Shown here in pieces: positions 27,641 to 37,307 of a stretch of DNA of 64,000 nt (position 1 is the first letter of the stretch; every line of letters begins with the position of its first letter). Position numbers and translations under genes: made by a program. The DNA comes from DSSB01 sp046346845. Its GTDB lineage: Bacteria; UBA10199; DSSB01. The stretch lies in NCBI GenBank assembly GCA_046346845.1, contig JAXMHH010000006.1:293568-357567 (forward strand), written 5' to 3'. The notes under the pieces are model-generated. The model worked only from the letters and a program-made list of their open reading frames with translations. It did not search any database and was not told where the DNA came from.

Positions 27641-28687
27641 ATGACTGAGCAGAATCTGGTCAACGTCAACGTCGCCGGTTACAACCTCCTCCCCACGCCA
27701 AAGCAGATCCAGAGCCAATTTCCGGCCAGCGAACGCTGCCACGAGACGGTCGCCCGGGGGCGGGAGACCCTCCGCAACATCCTGGACGGGAAGGATTCCC
27801 GGCTCTTCGTGGTCGTCGGCCCCTGCTCCATTCACGATACCAAGGCGGCCCTCGAATACGCCGAGCGGCTCCGGGCGCTTGCCGAACAAGTGCAGGACAA
27901 GTTCCTCCTGGTGATGCGGGTCTATTTCGAAAAACCCCGCACCACTGTGGGCTGGAAGGGCCTGATCAACGACCCCTTCATGGACGACTCTTTTCACCTG
28001 GAAGAGGGACTCAAGATCGCCCGCAAGCTCCTGGTGCAGCTCAACGAGATGGGCCTGCCCACTGCCACCGAGGCCCTGGACCCCATCGTCCCCCAGTATA
28101 TCTCCGAGCTGATCTCCTGGTCGGCCATCGGTGCCCGCACCACGGAGTCCCAAACCCACCGCGAGATGGCCAGCGGCCTCTCCATGCCGGTGGGCTTCAA
28201 GAACGGCACCGACGGCAATATCCAGGTCGCGATCAACGCGATGAAGTCCGCCCTCGCGCCGCACTCTTTCCTGGGCATCGATCCGGAGGGCCGGATCTCG
28301 GTGTTCCAGACCAAGGGCAACCCCTACAGCCACGTGGTCCTGCGGGGAGGAGAAAGCCAGCCCAACTACGACCCCGCCAGCGTCGCCCAGTGCCAAAAAG
28401 AGCTCGAAAAGGCGGGGCTCCGCCAGTCGATCATGATCGACTGCAGCCACGGCAATTCCAACAAAGACCACAACAAGCAGCCGGGCGTCTTTGCCGCGGT
28501 GATCGACCAGGTCCTCGCCGGCAACAAGAGCATCGTCGGGATGATGGTCGAGAGCCACCTCTTCCCCGGCAATCAGGCCATTCCCAAGAATTTGAGCGAG
28601 CTGAAATACGGGGTCTCGGTCACCGACAAGTGCATCGACTGGCCCACGACCGAAAAAATGATCCTCGAAGCCTATGCCAGGGTTTAA
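27641..28687 (+). CDS. aroG: 3-deoxy-7-phosphoheptulonate synthase (DAHP synthase, class I AroG type)
   Basis: A 348-residue class I alpha DAHP synthase that catalyses the first step of the shikimate pathway, joining phosphoenolpyruvate and erythrose-4-phosphate. Signatures are VVVGPCSIHD, MRVYFEKPRTTVGWKGLINDP (region about 85-105), GARTTESQTHREMASGLSMP, GFKNGTDG, KGNPYSHVVLRGG and IDCSHGNSNKDH. The N-terminal extension has the form seen in feedback-regulated AroF/G/H. Which amino acid inhibits it cannot be judged from the sequence alone. Confidence 0.95.
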   Translation: MTEQNLVNVNVAGYNLLPTPKQIQSQFPASERCHETVARGRETLRNILDGKDSRLFVVVGPCSIHDTKAALEYAERLRALAEQVQDKFLLVMRVYFEKPRTTVGWKGLINDPFMDDSFHLEEGLKIARKLLVQLNEMGLPTATEALDPIVPQYISELISWSAIGARTTESQTHREMASGLSMPVGFKNGTDGNIQVAINAMKSALAPHSFLGIDPEGRISVFQTKGNPYSHVVLRGGESQPNYDPASVAQCQKELEKAGLRQSIMIDCSHGNSNKDHNKQPGVFAAVIDQVLAGNKSIVGMMVESHLFPGNQAIPKNLSELKYGVSVTDKCIDWPTTEKMILEAYARV

Positions 28688-28717
28688 CAGACCTGCTGTG
28701 GGCCCCGGCAAAGCCCC

Positions 28718-29464
28718 TTGAACCCAAGCCCCCCTAAAACCCGCATCGACCAGCTCCTGGTGCAGCTCGGCCTGGCCCCCAGCCGGGAACGCGCCCAGGC
28801 CCTCGTCATGGCCGGCCAGGTCTTCGTCGGGGAGCAGCGGATCGACAAGGCCTCGCAGCGCTTCGCCGCGGGGGATCCCATCCGGATCAAGGGCCCCGAC
28901 CACCCCTATGTGGGCCGGGGCGGGGTCAAGCTCGAAAAGGCCTTGGAGCACTTCCACCTCTCGCCCCAGGGCAAGGTCTGCCTGGACATCGGCGCCTCCA
29001 CCGGGGGCTTCACCGACTGCCTCCTGCAACAGGGGGCCCGCCGGGTCTACGCCTTCGACAGCGGCACCCACCAGCTGCACGAGCGGCTGCGGGCCGATCC
29101 CCGCGTCATCGCTCGGGAAAACTTCAATGCCCGCTTTCTGAAGCCCTCCGACCTGCCCGAGGCCGTCCAGCTGGTGGTGATGGACGTCTCCTTCATCTCC
29201 CTCAAACGGCTCATCCCCCCGCTTCTCGAGGCCGCCCCGGGTCCCTGGGACGTACTGATGCTGGTTAAGCCCCAGTTCGAGGCCGGGAAGGGCCAGGTCG
29301 GCAAGGGGGGGATCGTGCGGGACGAGGCCCAACGCCTCGCCATCGTGCGGGATCTGGCTGGATTTGCCGAAGGCGCTGGGTTAGAGCTGCGGGGCAGCGT
29401 TCCGGCGGCCATCGCGGGGGATAAAGGCAACCAAGAGTATTTCCTGGCGGCCCGGCGGGCTTAA
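28718..29464 (+). CDS. tlyA: TlyA-family rRNA 2'-O-methyltransferase
   Basis: A 248-residue protein with an N-terminal S4 RNA-binding domain (RIDQLLVQLGLAPSRERAQ, about 8-65) and an FtsJ-like methyltransferase domain (VCLDIGASTGGFTDCLLQQGA, then VVMDVSFISLKRL, LVKPQFE). This is the TlyA arrangement: 2'-O-methylation of cytidines in 16S and 23S rRNA (16S C1409 and 23S C1920 in mycobacteria), often mislabelled hemolysin. The start is a TTG at 28718, 30 bases after aroG. No ATG is available before the S4 domain. Confidence 0.92.
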   Translation: MNPSPPKTRIDQLLVQLGLAPSRERAQALVMAGQVFVGEQRIDKASQRFAAGDPIRIKGPDHPYVGRGGVKLEKALEHFHLSPQGKVCLDIGASTGGFTDCLLQQGARRVYAFDSGTHQLHERLRADPRVIARENFNARFLKPSDLPEAVQLVVMDVSFISLKRLIPPLLEAAPGPWDVLMLVKPQFEAGKGQVGKGGIVRDEAQRLAIVRDLAGFAEGAGLELRGSVPAAIAGDKGNQEYFLAARRA

Positions 29465-29530
29465 GGGGAGGCAGCGGGCTCGGAACGGCTTTTTCACAGG
29501 GCCCGAAACCGATATATTGGAATTATAGTT

Positions 29531-31228
29531 ATGCTGCGGAAGTTCCTGCGCATCTTTTTCATGGCGATCCTCTCCGCGCTCAGCTTGGCGAGCGCGGCCT
29601 GCGTCCAGGTGCGCAAGCAGGCGGCCGCCGAGCCGGCGACCGCTGAAGACGAAACGCCGCGCCGACGCGAGCACCTCTTTGACTCCTCCGAGGTCCAACC
29701 CGAAGGCAACAGCGCCCTGCACTATATCGACGCGCGCCTCCACGAGCTGCGCGACCAGGACGGCCCCACCGTGGACGCCCTCAAGCAGGCGCTGGAAAAC
29801 GACCCCGATTCCAGCTACCTGCACGGCGAGCTCGCCCGCAACCTCGCCCAGTCCAACCAGTTCGAGCAAGCGGCCCTGGAAGTGGAAAAGGCCCTGCAGC
29901 TCGACCCGCAAAACCCGACCCTGTACCTGCTGCGGGGCAAGCTGCTGTCGGTGCGCCAGCAAAGCGACGCGGCCATCGCCGCCTACCAACAGTGCCTCAA
30001 GCTGAAGCCCGACCTCGAGGACTGCCACATCATGATGGCGCGCGAATACGCGCTGCAGAAAAAGGTCGACAAGGCGATCGCCGCCATTCAACGCCTGCTC
30101 AAGATCGATCCGGCCTCGACGGGCGGGCTCTACTATCTGGGCACCCTTTATTCCACCGACCCGGCCAAGACCCGAGAGTCGATCGCGGCCTTCAAAGACC
30201 TGCTCGAGGAGGACCCGGACGACATAAAGGCGCTCGCCTCCCTCGCCCAAATCTACCTCGATAAAAAGATGTACCCGGAGGCCTTGAGCATCCTGCTGCG
30301 CATCGAGCACCTCGCGCCCCACGACATCCCGATCAAGCTGCGCATCGGCCTGATCTACTACGAAATGCAGGATTACGACCAAGCCATCGACCGCTTCCAA
30401 AAGGCCTTGCAGCTCAGCCCGCAGAACGACAAGGTGTCGTATTACCTGGGCCTGCTCGAGGCGCAGCGCAAGGACTACCCCAAGGCGCTCCGTTACTTCG
30501 AGAACGTCCCCACCTCCTCCGAGCTTTATAAAGAGGCGGTGGTCCGCATCGCCCTCGTCTATCAAGAGATGAACCAGATTCCCCAGGCCATCCAGCACGT
30601 CCAGAAGTCGCTGAAGGTCCGGAAGGACCTTCCTGAATTCTATGAGCTGCTCGGGAGCCTCTACGGCAAGTCGGGCGACTACGCGAAGGGGATCGCCGTC
30701 ATCGACCAGGGCCTGAAGCGTTTTCCCAACCAAGAGCGCCTGCTCTTCTCGAAGGGCGTGCTGCAGGACAAGAAGGGCGAATTTGAAAACAGCATCGCCA
30801 CCATGAGGGCCGTGCTGGCGATCAACCCGCAGCACGCCTCCGCGCTCAATTTCATCGGCTATTCCTATGCCGACCGCGGCATCAACTTGCAGGAAGCCCT
30901 GCAATTGCTGACCCGGGCGAGCGAGCTCAAGCCCGACGACGGCTACATCCTCGACTCCTTGGGCTGGGCCTACTTCAAGTCCGGCAACCGCGAGAGGGCC
31001 CTCCAGCTCTTGCAACGTGCCAACCAGCTCTCGCCCGACGAGCCCACCATCCTCGAGCATCTGGGCGACGTCTACTTGGAGAAGGGCGACAAAGAGAAGG
31101 CGCGCGGCTTCTTTCAAGCGGCCGTGGCCGCCGCCCTCAAGGAAGAGCATCCCGAGGCGCGCGAAGTGGAGGACTTGAAAAGGATTCAATCCAAGCTAAG
31201 CTCGCTCTCGCCGGGACTGGGAAAATAG
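29531..31228 (+). CDS. Exported tetratricopeptide-repeat protein
   Basis: A 565-residue protein with a signal-like N-terminus (FLRIFFMAILSALSLASAAC). The Cys may be lipidated, although the lipobox is imperfect. The rest is a continuous array of about 12-14 TPRs, for example HGELARNLAQSNQFEQAAL and LYYLGTLYSTDPAKT, each near 34 residues. Such proteins scaffold envelope complexes or outer-membrane assembly. The next gene begins at the following base after the stop codon, so the two are coupled and perhaps act together. Confidence 0.85.
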   Translation: MLRKFLRIFFMAILSALSLASAACVQVRKQAAAEPATAEDETPRRREHLFDSSEVQPEGNSALHYIDARLHELRDQDGPTVDALKQALENDPDSSYLHGELARNLAQSNQFEQAALEVEKALQLDPQNPTLYLLRGKLLSVRQQSDAAIAAYQQCLKLKPDLEDCHIMMAREYALQKKVDKAIAAIQRLLKIDPASTGGLYYLGTLYSTDPAKTRESIAAFKDLLEEDPDDIKALASLAQIYLDKKMYPEALSILLRIEHLAPHDIPIKLRIGLIYYEMQDYDQAIDRFQKALQLSPQNDKVSYYLGLLEAQRKDYPKALRYFENVPTSSELYKEAVVRIALVYQEMNQIPQAIQHVQKSLKVRKDLPEFYELLGSLYGKSGDYAKGIAVIDQGLKRFPNQERLLFSKGVLQDKKGEFENSIATMRAVLAINPQHASALNFIGYSYADRGINLQEALQLLTRASELKPDDGYILDSLGWAYFKSGNRERALQLLQRANQLSPDEPTILEHLGDVYLEKGDKEKARGFFQAAVAAALKEEHPEAREVEDLKRIQSKLSSLSPGLGK

Positions 31229-31978
31229 ATGCCTTCGAACCGACTCCCTCGCCGCCTCCTCGGGCTGACCGCCGCCCTCCTGCTGACCGCTGCCTGTGCC
31301 AAGACGCCGCCGCAGAGCGCGGTCGACGCCGCCCGCGCCGCCCAGCTGGACCAAGCGCTCGCCGCCTTCTCCCGAAGGCAAGACAAGGCCGGCCCGCTGA
31401 GCGCCTATGCCCAGGTCACGCTGCGCGCCGGGGGCCGCAAGGAACTCTTCGACGCCGCCCTCTTGGCCATTCCCCCTTCGCGCTTGTTGATCCAAATCCT
31501 GGACGACCTCGGCCAGGAGCGCGCGCGCTTCGTCGCCGACGGATCGTGGGTGCTGTTTTACGACGCGCAGAAAAACCGCTATTCCCGGCTCCCGCAGGAC
31601 GCGGAGTCCTTGCGCAAAACCCTCAAGCTGCCGGTCTCGGTGGAAGACCTGATCGCCAGGCTCTTGCAGCAGGTGCCGCCCGGAGGCTCCCTCGGGTGGA
31701 ACGAAGTGGCCTCCGCCGCGGGCGGCTCTTACCGCGCGCTCCGAAGCGGCGATCGCGTCCTCTGGGCGCAAGACCCGCCGCGCCTGATCGCCTACGAGGC
31801 CTTAAGCCCCTCCGGCAAGCTTCAATACCGCGTCGATTATCAAGCACAGGAGATGTCCTGGAGTTTCCGGCGGCCCAAGGCCGAGCTCACGCTGCGCTTT
31901 CAGTCCTTCGAGCGCGCAAGGCCTGTGCCGGAGGGGCGTTTCGACACCGAACCGCCTCCGGACGCCATCCCCGAATAA
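31229..31978 (+). CDS. LolB-like/DUF4292 lipoprotein
   Basis: A 249-residue lipoprotein with signal and lipobox in LLGLTAALLLTAAC. The mature part has the beta-rich pattern of the LolA/LolB-like DUF4292 group: YAQVTLRAGGRKELFDAALLAIPPSRL, then RFVADGSWVLFYDAQKNRY, and a C-terminal set of strands (LQYRVDYQ, ELTLRFQSFE). Family members are thought to carry or insert lipoproteins, or to bind lipids. It starts directly after the TPR gene. Confidence 0.75.
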   Translation: MPSNRLPRRLLGLTAALLLTAACAKTPPQSAVDAARAAQLDQALAAFSRRQDKAGPLSAYAQVTLRAGGRKELFDAALLAIPPSRLLIQILDDLGQERARFVADGSWVLFYDAQKNRYSRLPQDAESLRKTLKLPVSVEDLIARLLQQVPPGGSLGWNEVASAAGGSYRALRSGDRVLWAQDPPRLIAYEALSPSGKLQYRVDYQAQEMSWSFRRPKAELTLRFQSFERARPVPEGRFDTEPPPDAIPE

Positions 31979-32009
31979 GCTTGGGAATTTCTCCGGCCGC
32001 GCATAATCT

Positions 32010-32351
32010 ATGCCCATGAAAAAGTCACTGATCGGAATTGCACTGACAGGAATCCTCGCCGCGGCCTCGACGGGCTGGGCGCAAAACATCACCATCCTGG
32101 GAGCGGGCGGCAGCACCTGCGCCAAATACCTCGGCGATTCGGCATCCTCTCCGGCCTTCCAGAGCGTTTATCTGAATTGGGCGATGGGGTATTTCACCGC
32201 GATCAATGTCTCCAACGCCGCCAAAGCCGGAGCCAAGACCCTCAACTCCACCTCCGGCATCGAAGCCTCCCTCAAGGCCTTTTGCCAGGCCAACCCCGAG
32301 AAAAACTTCTCCGACGCAGTCCTGGCCTACGCCTTGCTGAACCTCAAATAG
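32010..32351 (+). CDS. Small secreted HdeA/Rap1a-like protein
   Basis: 113 residues with a Sec signal peptide (cleavage near GWA-QN). The mature domain has two Cys (GGSTCAKYL and LKAFCQANPEKNF) around WAMGYFTAIN. This recalls HdeA/HdeB or Rap1a/Tai-like small periplasmic proteins with one disulfide. The assignment is by pattern only. Met-Pro-Met allows a start at 32010 or 32016. Confidence 0.65.
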   Translation: MPMKKSLIGIALTGILAAASTGWAQNITILGAGGSTCAKYLGDSASSPAFQSVYLNWAMGYFTAINVSNAAKAGAKTLNSTSGIEASLKAFCQANPEKNFSDAVLAYALLNLK

Positions 32352-32414
32352 GCTGGAAAGGCGTGGCAAAATCCGTTGACATATCGAGGATTTAGCCTCA
32401 CTCTTCCTGTTTCC

Positions 32415-34001
32415 ATGAAGCCTCGCCTCCGGTTCATCTCCCTGGCCTGCCTCCTGCTCGTCGCCGTCACGGCCTGCGAAGTCCAGGCCCCGAAAGACCC
32501 CTATACCCTGATCTACCACCTGGGGAGTGAGCCCGACACGCTCAACCGCCTCACCGCCACCGACGCCTACGAGGGCCGGATCAACGGCTTCGTCTTCGAC
32601 AGCCTGATCGAGCGCGACAACGCCACCCTCGAGTTCAAGCCCAAGATGGCCAAGAGCTGGGAGGTGAGCGACGACAAGCTCACCTACACTTTCCACCTGC
32701 GCAACGACATCAAATGGCACGACGGCAAGCCCTTCACCGCGGACGACGTGGTCTACACCTTCCAAAAGATCATGGATGAGAAGGTCGACGCCCCGCACCT
32801 GCGCGTCTATTACAAGGACATCAAGAACGTCGAGAAGCTCGACGATTACACGGTGCGCTTCACCTACGCGATCCCCTATTTCAAGGCCTTGGAATTCGTC
32901 GGCGGGATCCCGATCATCCCCAAGCACGTCTTCGACGACGGCCAAGACTTCAACAGCCACCCGGCGGGTCGCCATCCCATCGGCAACGGCCCCTACAAGT
33001 TCGTGCGCTGGGACACCGGGGCGCAGATCGTCCTGGAGCGCGACGAAAACTATTGGGACAAGAGCAAATTCCCCGATATCCGCCGCATCGTCTTCAAGGT
33101 GATCCCCGACGACATCGTCGCCTTCCAGCGCCTCAAGAAGGGCGACCTCGACATGGCATCGCTCAATCCCAAGCAATGGGTGAAGCAGAGCAACACCCCC
33201 GCCTTCGAGAAGCTCTTCGCCAAGCACGAATACTACACCCCGGCCTACCGCTACGTCGGCTGGAACCTGCGCCGCCCCTATTTCCAGGACAAGAAGGTCC
33301 GCAAGGCACTGGCCCACCTGATCAACCGGGAGGGCATCCTGAAAAACCTGGAATACGGCCTGGGCAAGCTGACCACGGGGCCCTTCTGGATCTTCGGCTA
33401 CGAGTACGACCAGAGCCTGCCGCAGATAAAGTTCGATCCCGCCGAGGCCAAAAAACTGTTGGACGAGGCGGGATGGATCGATCACGATGGGGACGGCATC
33501 CGGGACAAGGACGGGGTGAAGTTCAGCTTCAAGTTCCTCCTCCCCTCGGGCGCGGAGTTTTACCAGAACCTGGCCACCATCATGAAAAAGGACTTCGCCG
33601 AGGCCGGCATCGAGATGGAGATCCAGACGATGGAATGGGCGACCTTCGTGCAGCAGCTCAATAGCCGCAATTTCGACGCGGTCTCGCTGGCCTGGTCCTT
33701 CGGCTTCGACCAAGACCCCTACCAGGTCTGGCACTCCTCCCAGGCCGAGAAGGGCTCCAATTTCGTCGGCTTCGAGAACGGCGAGGCCGACCGCATCATG
33801 GAAGAGGCCCGCCAGGTCTTCGACAAAGAGAAGCGCGGCGAACTCTACCACCAACTGCACCGGATCATTTACGAGGAGCAACCCTACGCCTTCCTCTACA
33901 GCGGCCCCGCCCTGGTGGCGCGCAGCCGCCGCTTCCAGAACGTGAAGGTCTACCCCGCCGGTCTCGACATCCTCGAATGGAAGGTGGGCAAAGAGCCATG
34001 A
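32415..34001 (+). CDS. Peptide ABC transporter substrate-binding lipoprotein (DppA/OppA family)
   Basis: About 528 residues from ATG 32415. A lipoprotein signal (LACLLLVAVTAC) is followed by an SBP_bac_5 fold: YHLGSEPDTLNRL at the N-terminus, FDSLIERDNATLEFKPKMAKSW, the signature FHLRNDIKWHDGKPFTADDV, and RKALAHLINREGI later. It binds oligopeptides or similar ligands in the periplasm. The TTG at 32376 could extend the frame but would bury the signal peptide. It heads a five-gene operon with two permeases and two ATPases. Confidence 0.93.
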   Translation: MKPRLRFISLACLLLVAVTACEVQAPKDPYTLIYHLGSEPDTLNRLTATDAYEGRINGFVFDSLIERDNATLEFKPKMAKSWEVSDDKLTYTFHLRNDIKWHDGKPFTADDVVYTFQKIMDEKVDAPHLRVYYKDIKNVEKLDDYTVRFTYAIPYFKALEFVGGIPIIPKHVFDDGQDFNSHPAGRHPIGNGPYKFVRWDTGAQIVLERDENYWDKSKFPDIRRIVFKVIPDDIVAFQRLKKGDLDMASLNPKQWVKQSNTPAFEKLFAKHEYYTPAYRYVGWNLRRPYFQDKKVRKALAHLINREGILKNLEYGLGKLTTGPFWIFGYEYDQSLPQIKFDPAEAKKLLDEAGWIDHDGDGIRDKDGVKFSFKFLLPSGAEFYQNLATIMKKDFAEAGIEMEIQTMEWATFVQQLNSRNFDAVSLAWSFGFDQDPYQVWHSSQAEKGSNFVGFENGEADRIMEEARQVFDKEKRGELYHQLHRIIYEEQPYAFLYSGPALVARSRRFQNVKVYPAGLDILEWKVGKEP

Positions 34002-35113
34002 GCGCCTACCTGGCCAAGCGGGTCCTCACCATGATTCCGACCCTGTTCGGCATCCTGCTGATCACCTTCTTCATCGTCCGCCTGGCCCCCGGCAACCCCG
34101 CCACCCTCAAGCTTCAGGCCGCCCAGGGCTTGAAGGAAACGGCGGTCTCCCAAGAAGTGACCGACCAGATGCTCAAGCTCTACGGCCTCAAGGTCGACCT
34201 GCCGCCGGGCTACGAGGCCTTCATCGCCAAGGTCGCGACGACTCTGCACGGCTCCGATCCCAAGGACCACCCCGTCGCCGCGCGGCGTGCCCTCGAGTGG
34301 CTGGGGCAGAACGCCATCCAGTTCAAGATTTGGCTGGGCAACATCCTCCGGCTCAATTTCGGCACTTCCTTCAAAGACCACCGTCCCGTCCTCGACAAGA
34401 TCCGCGAGGCCCTGCCCATCACCCTGACCCTCAACCTGCTCGAGTTCTTCATCGCCTACCTGGTCTCCATCCCCTTGGGGGTCTATTCGGCGCTGCGCCG
34501 CGAGTCGGCCCTCGACAAAGGGGTGATGGTCCTGCTCTTCGTCCTCTATTCGCTGCCGACCTTCTGGGTCGCCTACCTGCTGCTGATGTACTTCGCCAGC
34601 GGCGACCACCTCAACTGGTTCCCCTTGGGAGGCCTTCACTCCGAGGACATCGACCAGTATCCCTTCTTCATGCGCCTGGGAAATTACGCCTGGCACCTGG
34701 TGCTGCCCGTCATCGTGATGGTCTACGGCAGCTTCGCCTTCATCACGCGGTTTTCCCGCTCGACCATGCTCGAGGTGGTCAAGCAGGACTACGTCCGCAC
34801 CGCCTGGGCCAAGGGCCTGCCCAGGGCCAAGGTGATTTGGAAGCACGCCTTCCGAAACTCCCTGATTCCCCAGATCACCCTGCTGGGCACCCTGCTGCCG
34901 GCGCTGCTCGGCGGCTCGGTCATCATCGAGCAGATCTTCTCGATCCCGGGCATGGGCAAGCTCGCCTTTGAGGCGATCAGCTCCCGCGACTACCCCACGA
35001 TCATGGCGATCACCACCATCTCGGCCTTCCTCACCCTGGTCAGCCTCCTGCTGAGCGACATCGCCTACGCCTTCGCCGACCCCCGTATCAGCTTCGAAGG
35101 GAGGGAGGGCTGA
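33998..35113 (+). CDS. Peptide ABC transporter permease (DppB/OppB type)
   Basis: About 371 residues with six helices. The N-terminal AYLAKRVLTMIPTLFGILLI opens the first helix. The EAA-type cytoplasmic loop is DYVRTAWAKGLPRAKVIWKHAFRNSLIP (about 265-292). An extended periplasmic segment (about 45-120) separates helices 1 and 2, longer than in typical DppB. ATG at 33998 overlaps the upstream stop as ATGA. Confidence 0.92.
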   Translation: MSAYLAKRVLTMIPTLFGILLITFFIVRLAPGNPATLKLQAAQGLKETAVSQEVTDQMLKLYGLKVDLPPGYEAFIAKVATTLHGSDPKDHPVAARRALEWLGQNAIQFKIWLGNILRLNFGTSFKDHRPVLDKIREALPITLTLNLLEFFIAYLVSIPLGVYSALRRESALDKGVMVLLFVLYSLPTFWVAYLLLMYFASGDHLNWFPLGGLHSEDIDQYPFFMRLGNYAWHLVLPVIVMVYGSFAFITRFSRSTMLEVVKQDYVRTAWAKGLPRAKVIWKHAFRNSLIPQITLLGTLLPALLGGSVIIEQIFSIPGMGKLAFEAISSRDYPTIMAITTISAFLTLVSLLLSDIAYAFADPRISFEGREG

Positions 35114-36156
35114 TGGCCATCGAGCTCACGCAACCCATCCCCCCGGAATCCCAGACCCCGCGGTATCGGACGCTGGTGTGGAAGCAGTTCAAGCGCCGCA
35201 AGCTGAACCTGATCGGCCTGTGGGTGATCCTCGCCTTGACCGCGGTGGCTCTGTTCGCGCCGCTGCTCGCCAACGGGGTGCCGGTCTACGTGAAATACCA
35301 AGACAAGGTTTACCTCCCGATCCTGCAGAAGCTCTGGCCGATCAAGCACCTCAACCTCTATCCCGAACTCGCGGGGGTGGACTTCAAGGACTGGAAGGCG
35401 AAGGGCGCCGAATTCCGCTACACCCCGGTCCCCTACTCGCCCGACGACTACAACCTCGAGGAAATCCTCGAGCCGCCCAGCCGCTACCACTGGCTGGGCA
35501 CCGACCAGCAGGGCCGCGACGTCTTAAGCCGCCTCATCCACGGCAGCCGAATCTCGCTTTCCGTGGGCCTGGTGGCCGTCGCCCTCTACACGCTGATCGG
35601 CATCTTCCTCGGCTCGCTGGCCGGGTATTACGGGGGGCGCTGGGATATGTTCCTGTCCCGGATCACCGAGGTCATGATCTGTTTTCCGACCTTTTTCCTC
35701 ATCCTGGCCCTGGTCGCGGTCTTGGGGCAGGACCTCTTCTACATCATGCTGGTGATCGGCCTCACCGGCTGGACGGGGATCGCGCGGCTGACCCGCGGCG
35801 AGTTCCTCAAGCTGCGCAACCAGGACTTCGTCGCCGCCTGCCTCAGCCAAGGCATGCCCACGCGCCGCATCCTGTGGCGGCACCTGATGCCCAACGCCCT
35901 GGCGCCCGTGATGGTCAGCGCCACCTTCGGGATCGCCTCGGCCATCCTGATCGAGTCCTCGCTGTCTTTCTTGGGTTTCGGGGTGCGCCCGCCTACGCCC
36001 AGCTGGGGCGAGCTGCTCAGCCAGGCGAAGAGCGTGATCGACGTGGCCTGGTGGCTGACCACCTTTCCCGGCTTGGCGATTTTTCTCACGATCACCGCCT
36101 TTAATTTGATAGGAGAAGGGCTGCGGGACGCCGTCGACCCGAAATTGAAGTCCTAA
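35113..36156 (+). CDS. Peptide ABC transporter permease (DppC/OppC type)
   Basis: 347 residues. The N-terminal OppC-type segment (WKQFKRRKLNLIGLWVILAL) is followed by a large periplasmic insert (about 60-120) and the DppC signature HWLGTDQQGRDVLSRLIHGSRISL. The EAA loop is DFVAACLSQGMPTRRILWRHLMPN. The end reads GEGLRDAVDPKL, which is typical of DppC. Its ATG overlaps the dppB stop (TGATG). Confidence 0.93.
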   Translation: MAIELTQPIPPESQTPRYRTLVWKQFKRRKLNLIGLWVILALTAVALFAPLLANGVPVYVKYQDKVYLPILQKLWPIKHLNLYPELAGVDFKDWKAKGAEFRYTPVPYSPDDYNLEEILEPPSRYHWLGTDQQGRDVLSRLIHGSRISLSVGLVAVALYTLIGIFLGSLAGYYGGRWDMFLSRITEVMICFPTFFLILALVAVLGQDLFYIMLVIGLTGWTGIARLTRGEFLKLRNQDFVAACLSQGMPTRRILWRHLMPNALAPVMVSATFGIASAILIESSLSFLGFGVRPPTPSWGELLSQAKSVIDVAWWLTTFPGLAIFLTITAFNLIGEGLRDAVDPKLKS

Positions 36157-36158
36157 TT

Positions 36159-37292
36159 ATGCCGAAGATTCTCGAGGTCAAAAACCTGCGCATCACCTTC
36201 CCGATCAACGGGAAGGCCCTGCCCGCCGTCGACGGGATCAGCTTCCACGTCGACCAAGGGAAGGTCCTGGGCATCGTCGGCGAATCCGGCTGCGGCAAGA
36301 CCGTGACCGCCCTCTCTCTGCTGCGCCTCATCGAAAGCCCCGGCCGCATCGCGGAGGGCCAGGCCCTCTATTACGGGGAGATCGAGGGGTTAAGCCCCCC
36401 GCCTCGGCCCGCCCTACCCCCGCGCCCCGAGCCCCCCGAAGGCCACGAGCATCCGGAGGCGACGCCGGTGGACGACATCATCCTCCAATCGCTGCGCCGG
36501 GAACCCACCGCCGAGATCGATTCCGAAAAAATCGCGCCGGAGGGCGGCATCGACCTCTTCAAGCTCGACGACGAAAAGATCCGCCAGGTGCGCGGCAACA
36601 ACATCGCGATGATCTTCCAAGAACCCATGACCTCGCTGAACCCCGTCTTCACGGTGGGGGACCAGATCGCCGAGGCCGTCCAGCTCCACCAAAAGGTCGG
36701 GAAGAAAGAGGCCGAGGAGATCGCCGTCGAAATGCTCCGCAAGGTCCGCATCCCCGACCCCCAGAAGCGGGTGCGGGATTATCCGCATCAATTAAGCGGG
36801 GGCATGCGCCAGCGCGTCATGATCGCGATGGCGCTCTCCTGCAAGCCCGAGATCCTCATCGCCGACGAGCCGACCACCGCCCTGGACGTCACCATCCAGG
36901 CGCAGATCCTCGAATTGATCCAAGAGCTGATCGACGAGATGCACATGTCGGTGATCCTCATCACCCATGACCTGGGCGTCGTGGCCCAGGTCTGCGACGA
37001 GGTGCTGGTGATGTACGCGGGAATGATCGTCGAGCGTGCGCCGGCCAAGCGACTGTTCCGCAAGCCGAAGCACCCTTACACCATCGGCTTGCTCGATTCG
37101 ATCCCCAAGCTCTTCGAGGACGAGGGCGAACGGCTGCACACTATCAAGGGTTCGGTGCCCGACCTCTCGCGCCTGCCGGCGGGCTGTCGCTTCGCGGCCC
37201 GCTGCCCGCGCGCGGTCGAGGCCTGCCGGGGGCGCATGCCGCCAACCAAATACGTGGGCGAGGGCCAAGAGGTCCGCTGCTTGAATTATTGA
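36159..37292 (+). CDS. Peptide ABC transporter ATPase (DppD type) with an internal insertion
   Basis: A 377-residue ABC ATPase. Walker A is VGESGCGKTVTALSLL, the Q-loop is FQEPMTSLNP, the signature is QLSGGMRQRVMIAMAL, and Walker B is EILIADEPTTALD. The C-terminal oligopeptide-transporter domain with CRFAARCPRA and further Cys can hold an iron-sulfur cluster. Between Walker A and the Q-loop lies an extra stretch of about 58 residues (nucleotides about 36382-36567), Pro-rich at first and then acidic, not found in usual DppD proteins. Confidence 0.93.
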   Translation: MPKILEVKNLRITFPINGKALPAVDGISFHVDQGKVLGIVGESGCGKTVTALSLLRLIESPGRIAEGQALYYGEIEGLSPPPRPALPPRPEPPEGHEHPEATPVDDIILQSLRREPTAEIDSEKIAPEGGIDLFKLDDEKIRQVRGNNIAMIFQEPMTSLNPVFTVGDQIAEAVQLHQKVGKKEAEEIAVEMLRKVRIPDPQKRVRDYPHQLSGGMRQRVMIAMALSCKPEILIADEPTTALDVTIQAQILELIQELIDEMHMSVILITHDLGVVAQVCDEVLVMYAGMIVERAPAKRLFRKPKHPYTIGLLDSIPKLFEDEGERLHTIKGSVPDLSRLPAGCRFAARCPRAVEACRGRMPPTKYVGEGQEVRCLNY

Positions 37293-37307
37293 GGCAAGGT
37301 CAGAACG

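Noticed and set aside
29381..31189. 602-aa minus-strand ORF opposite the TPR gene
   Set aside because: Antisense shadow of a convincing TPR array. It also overlaps tlyA.
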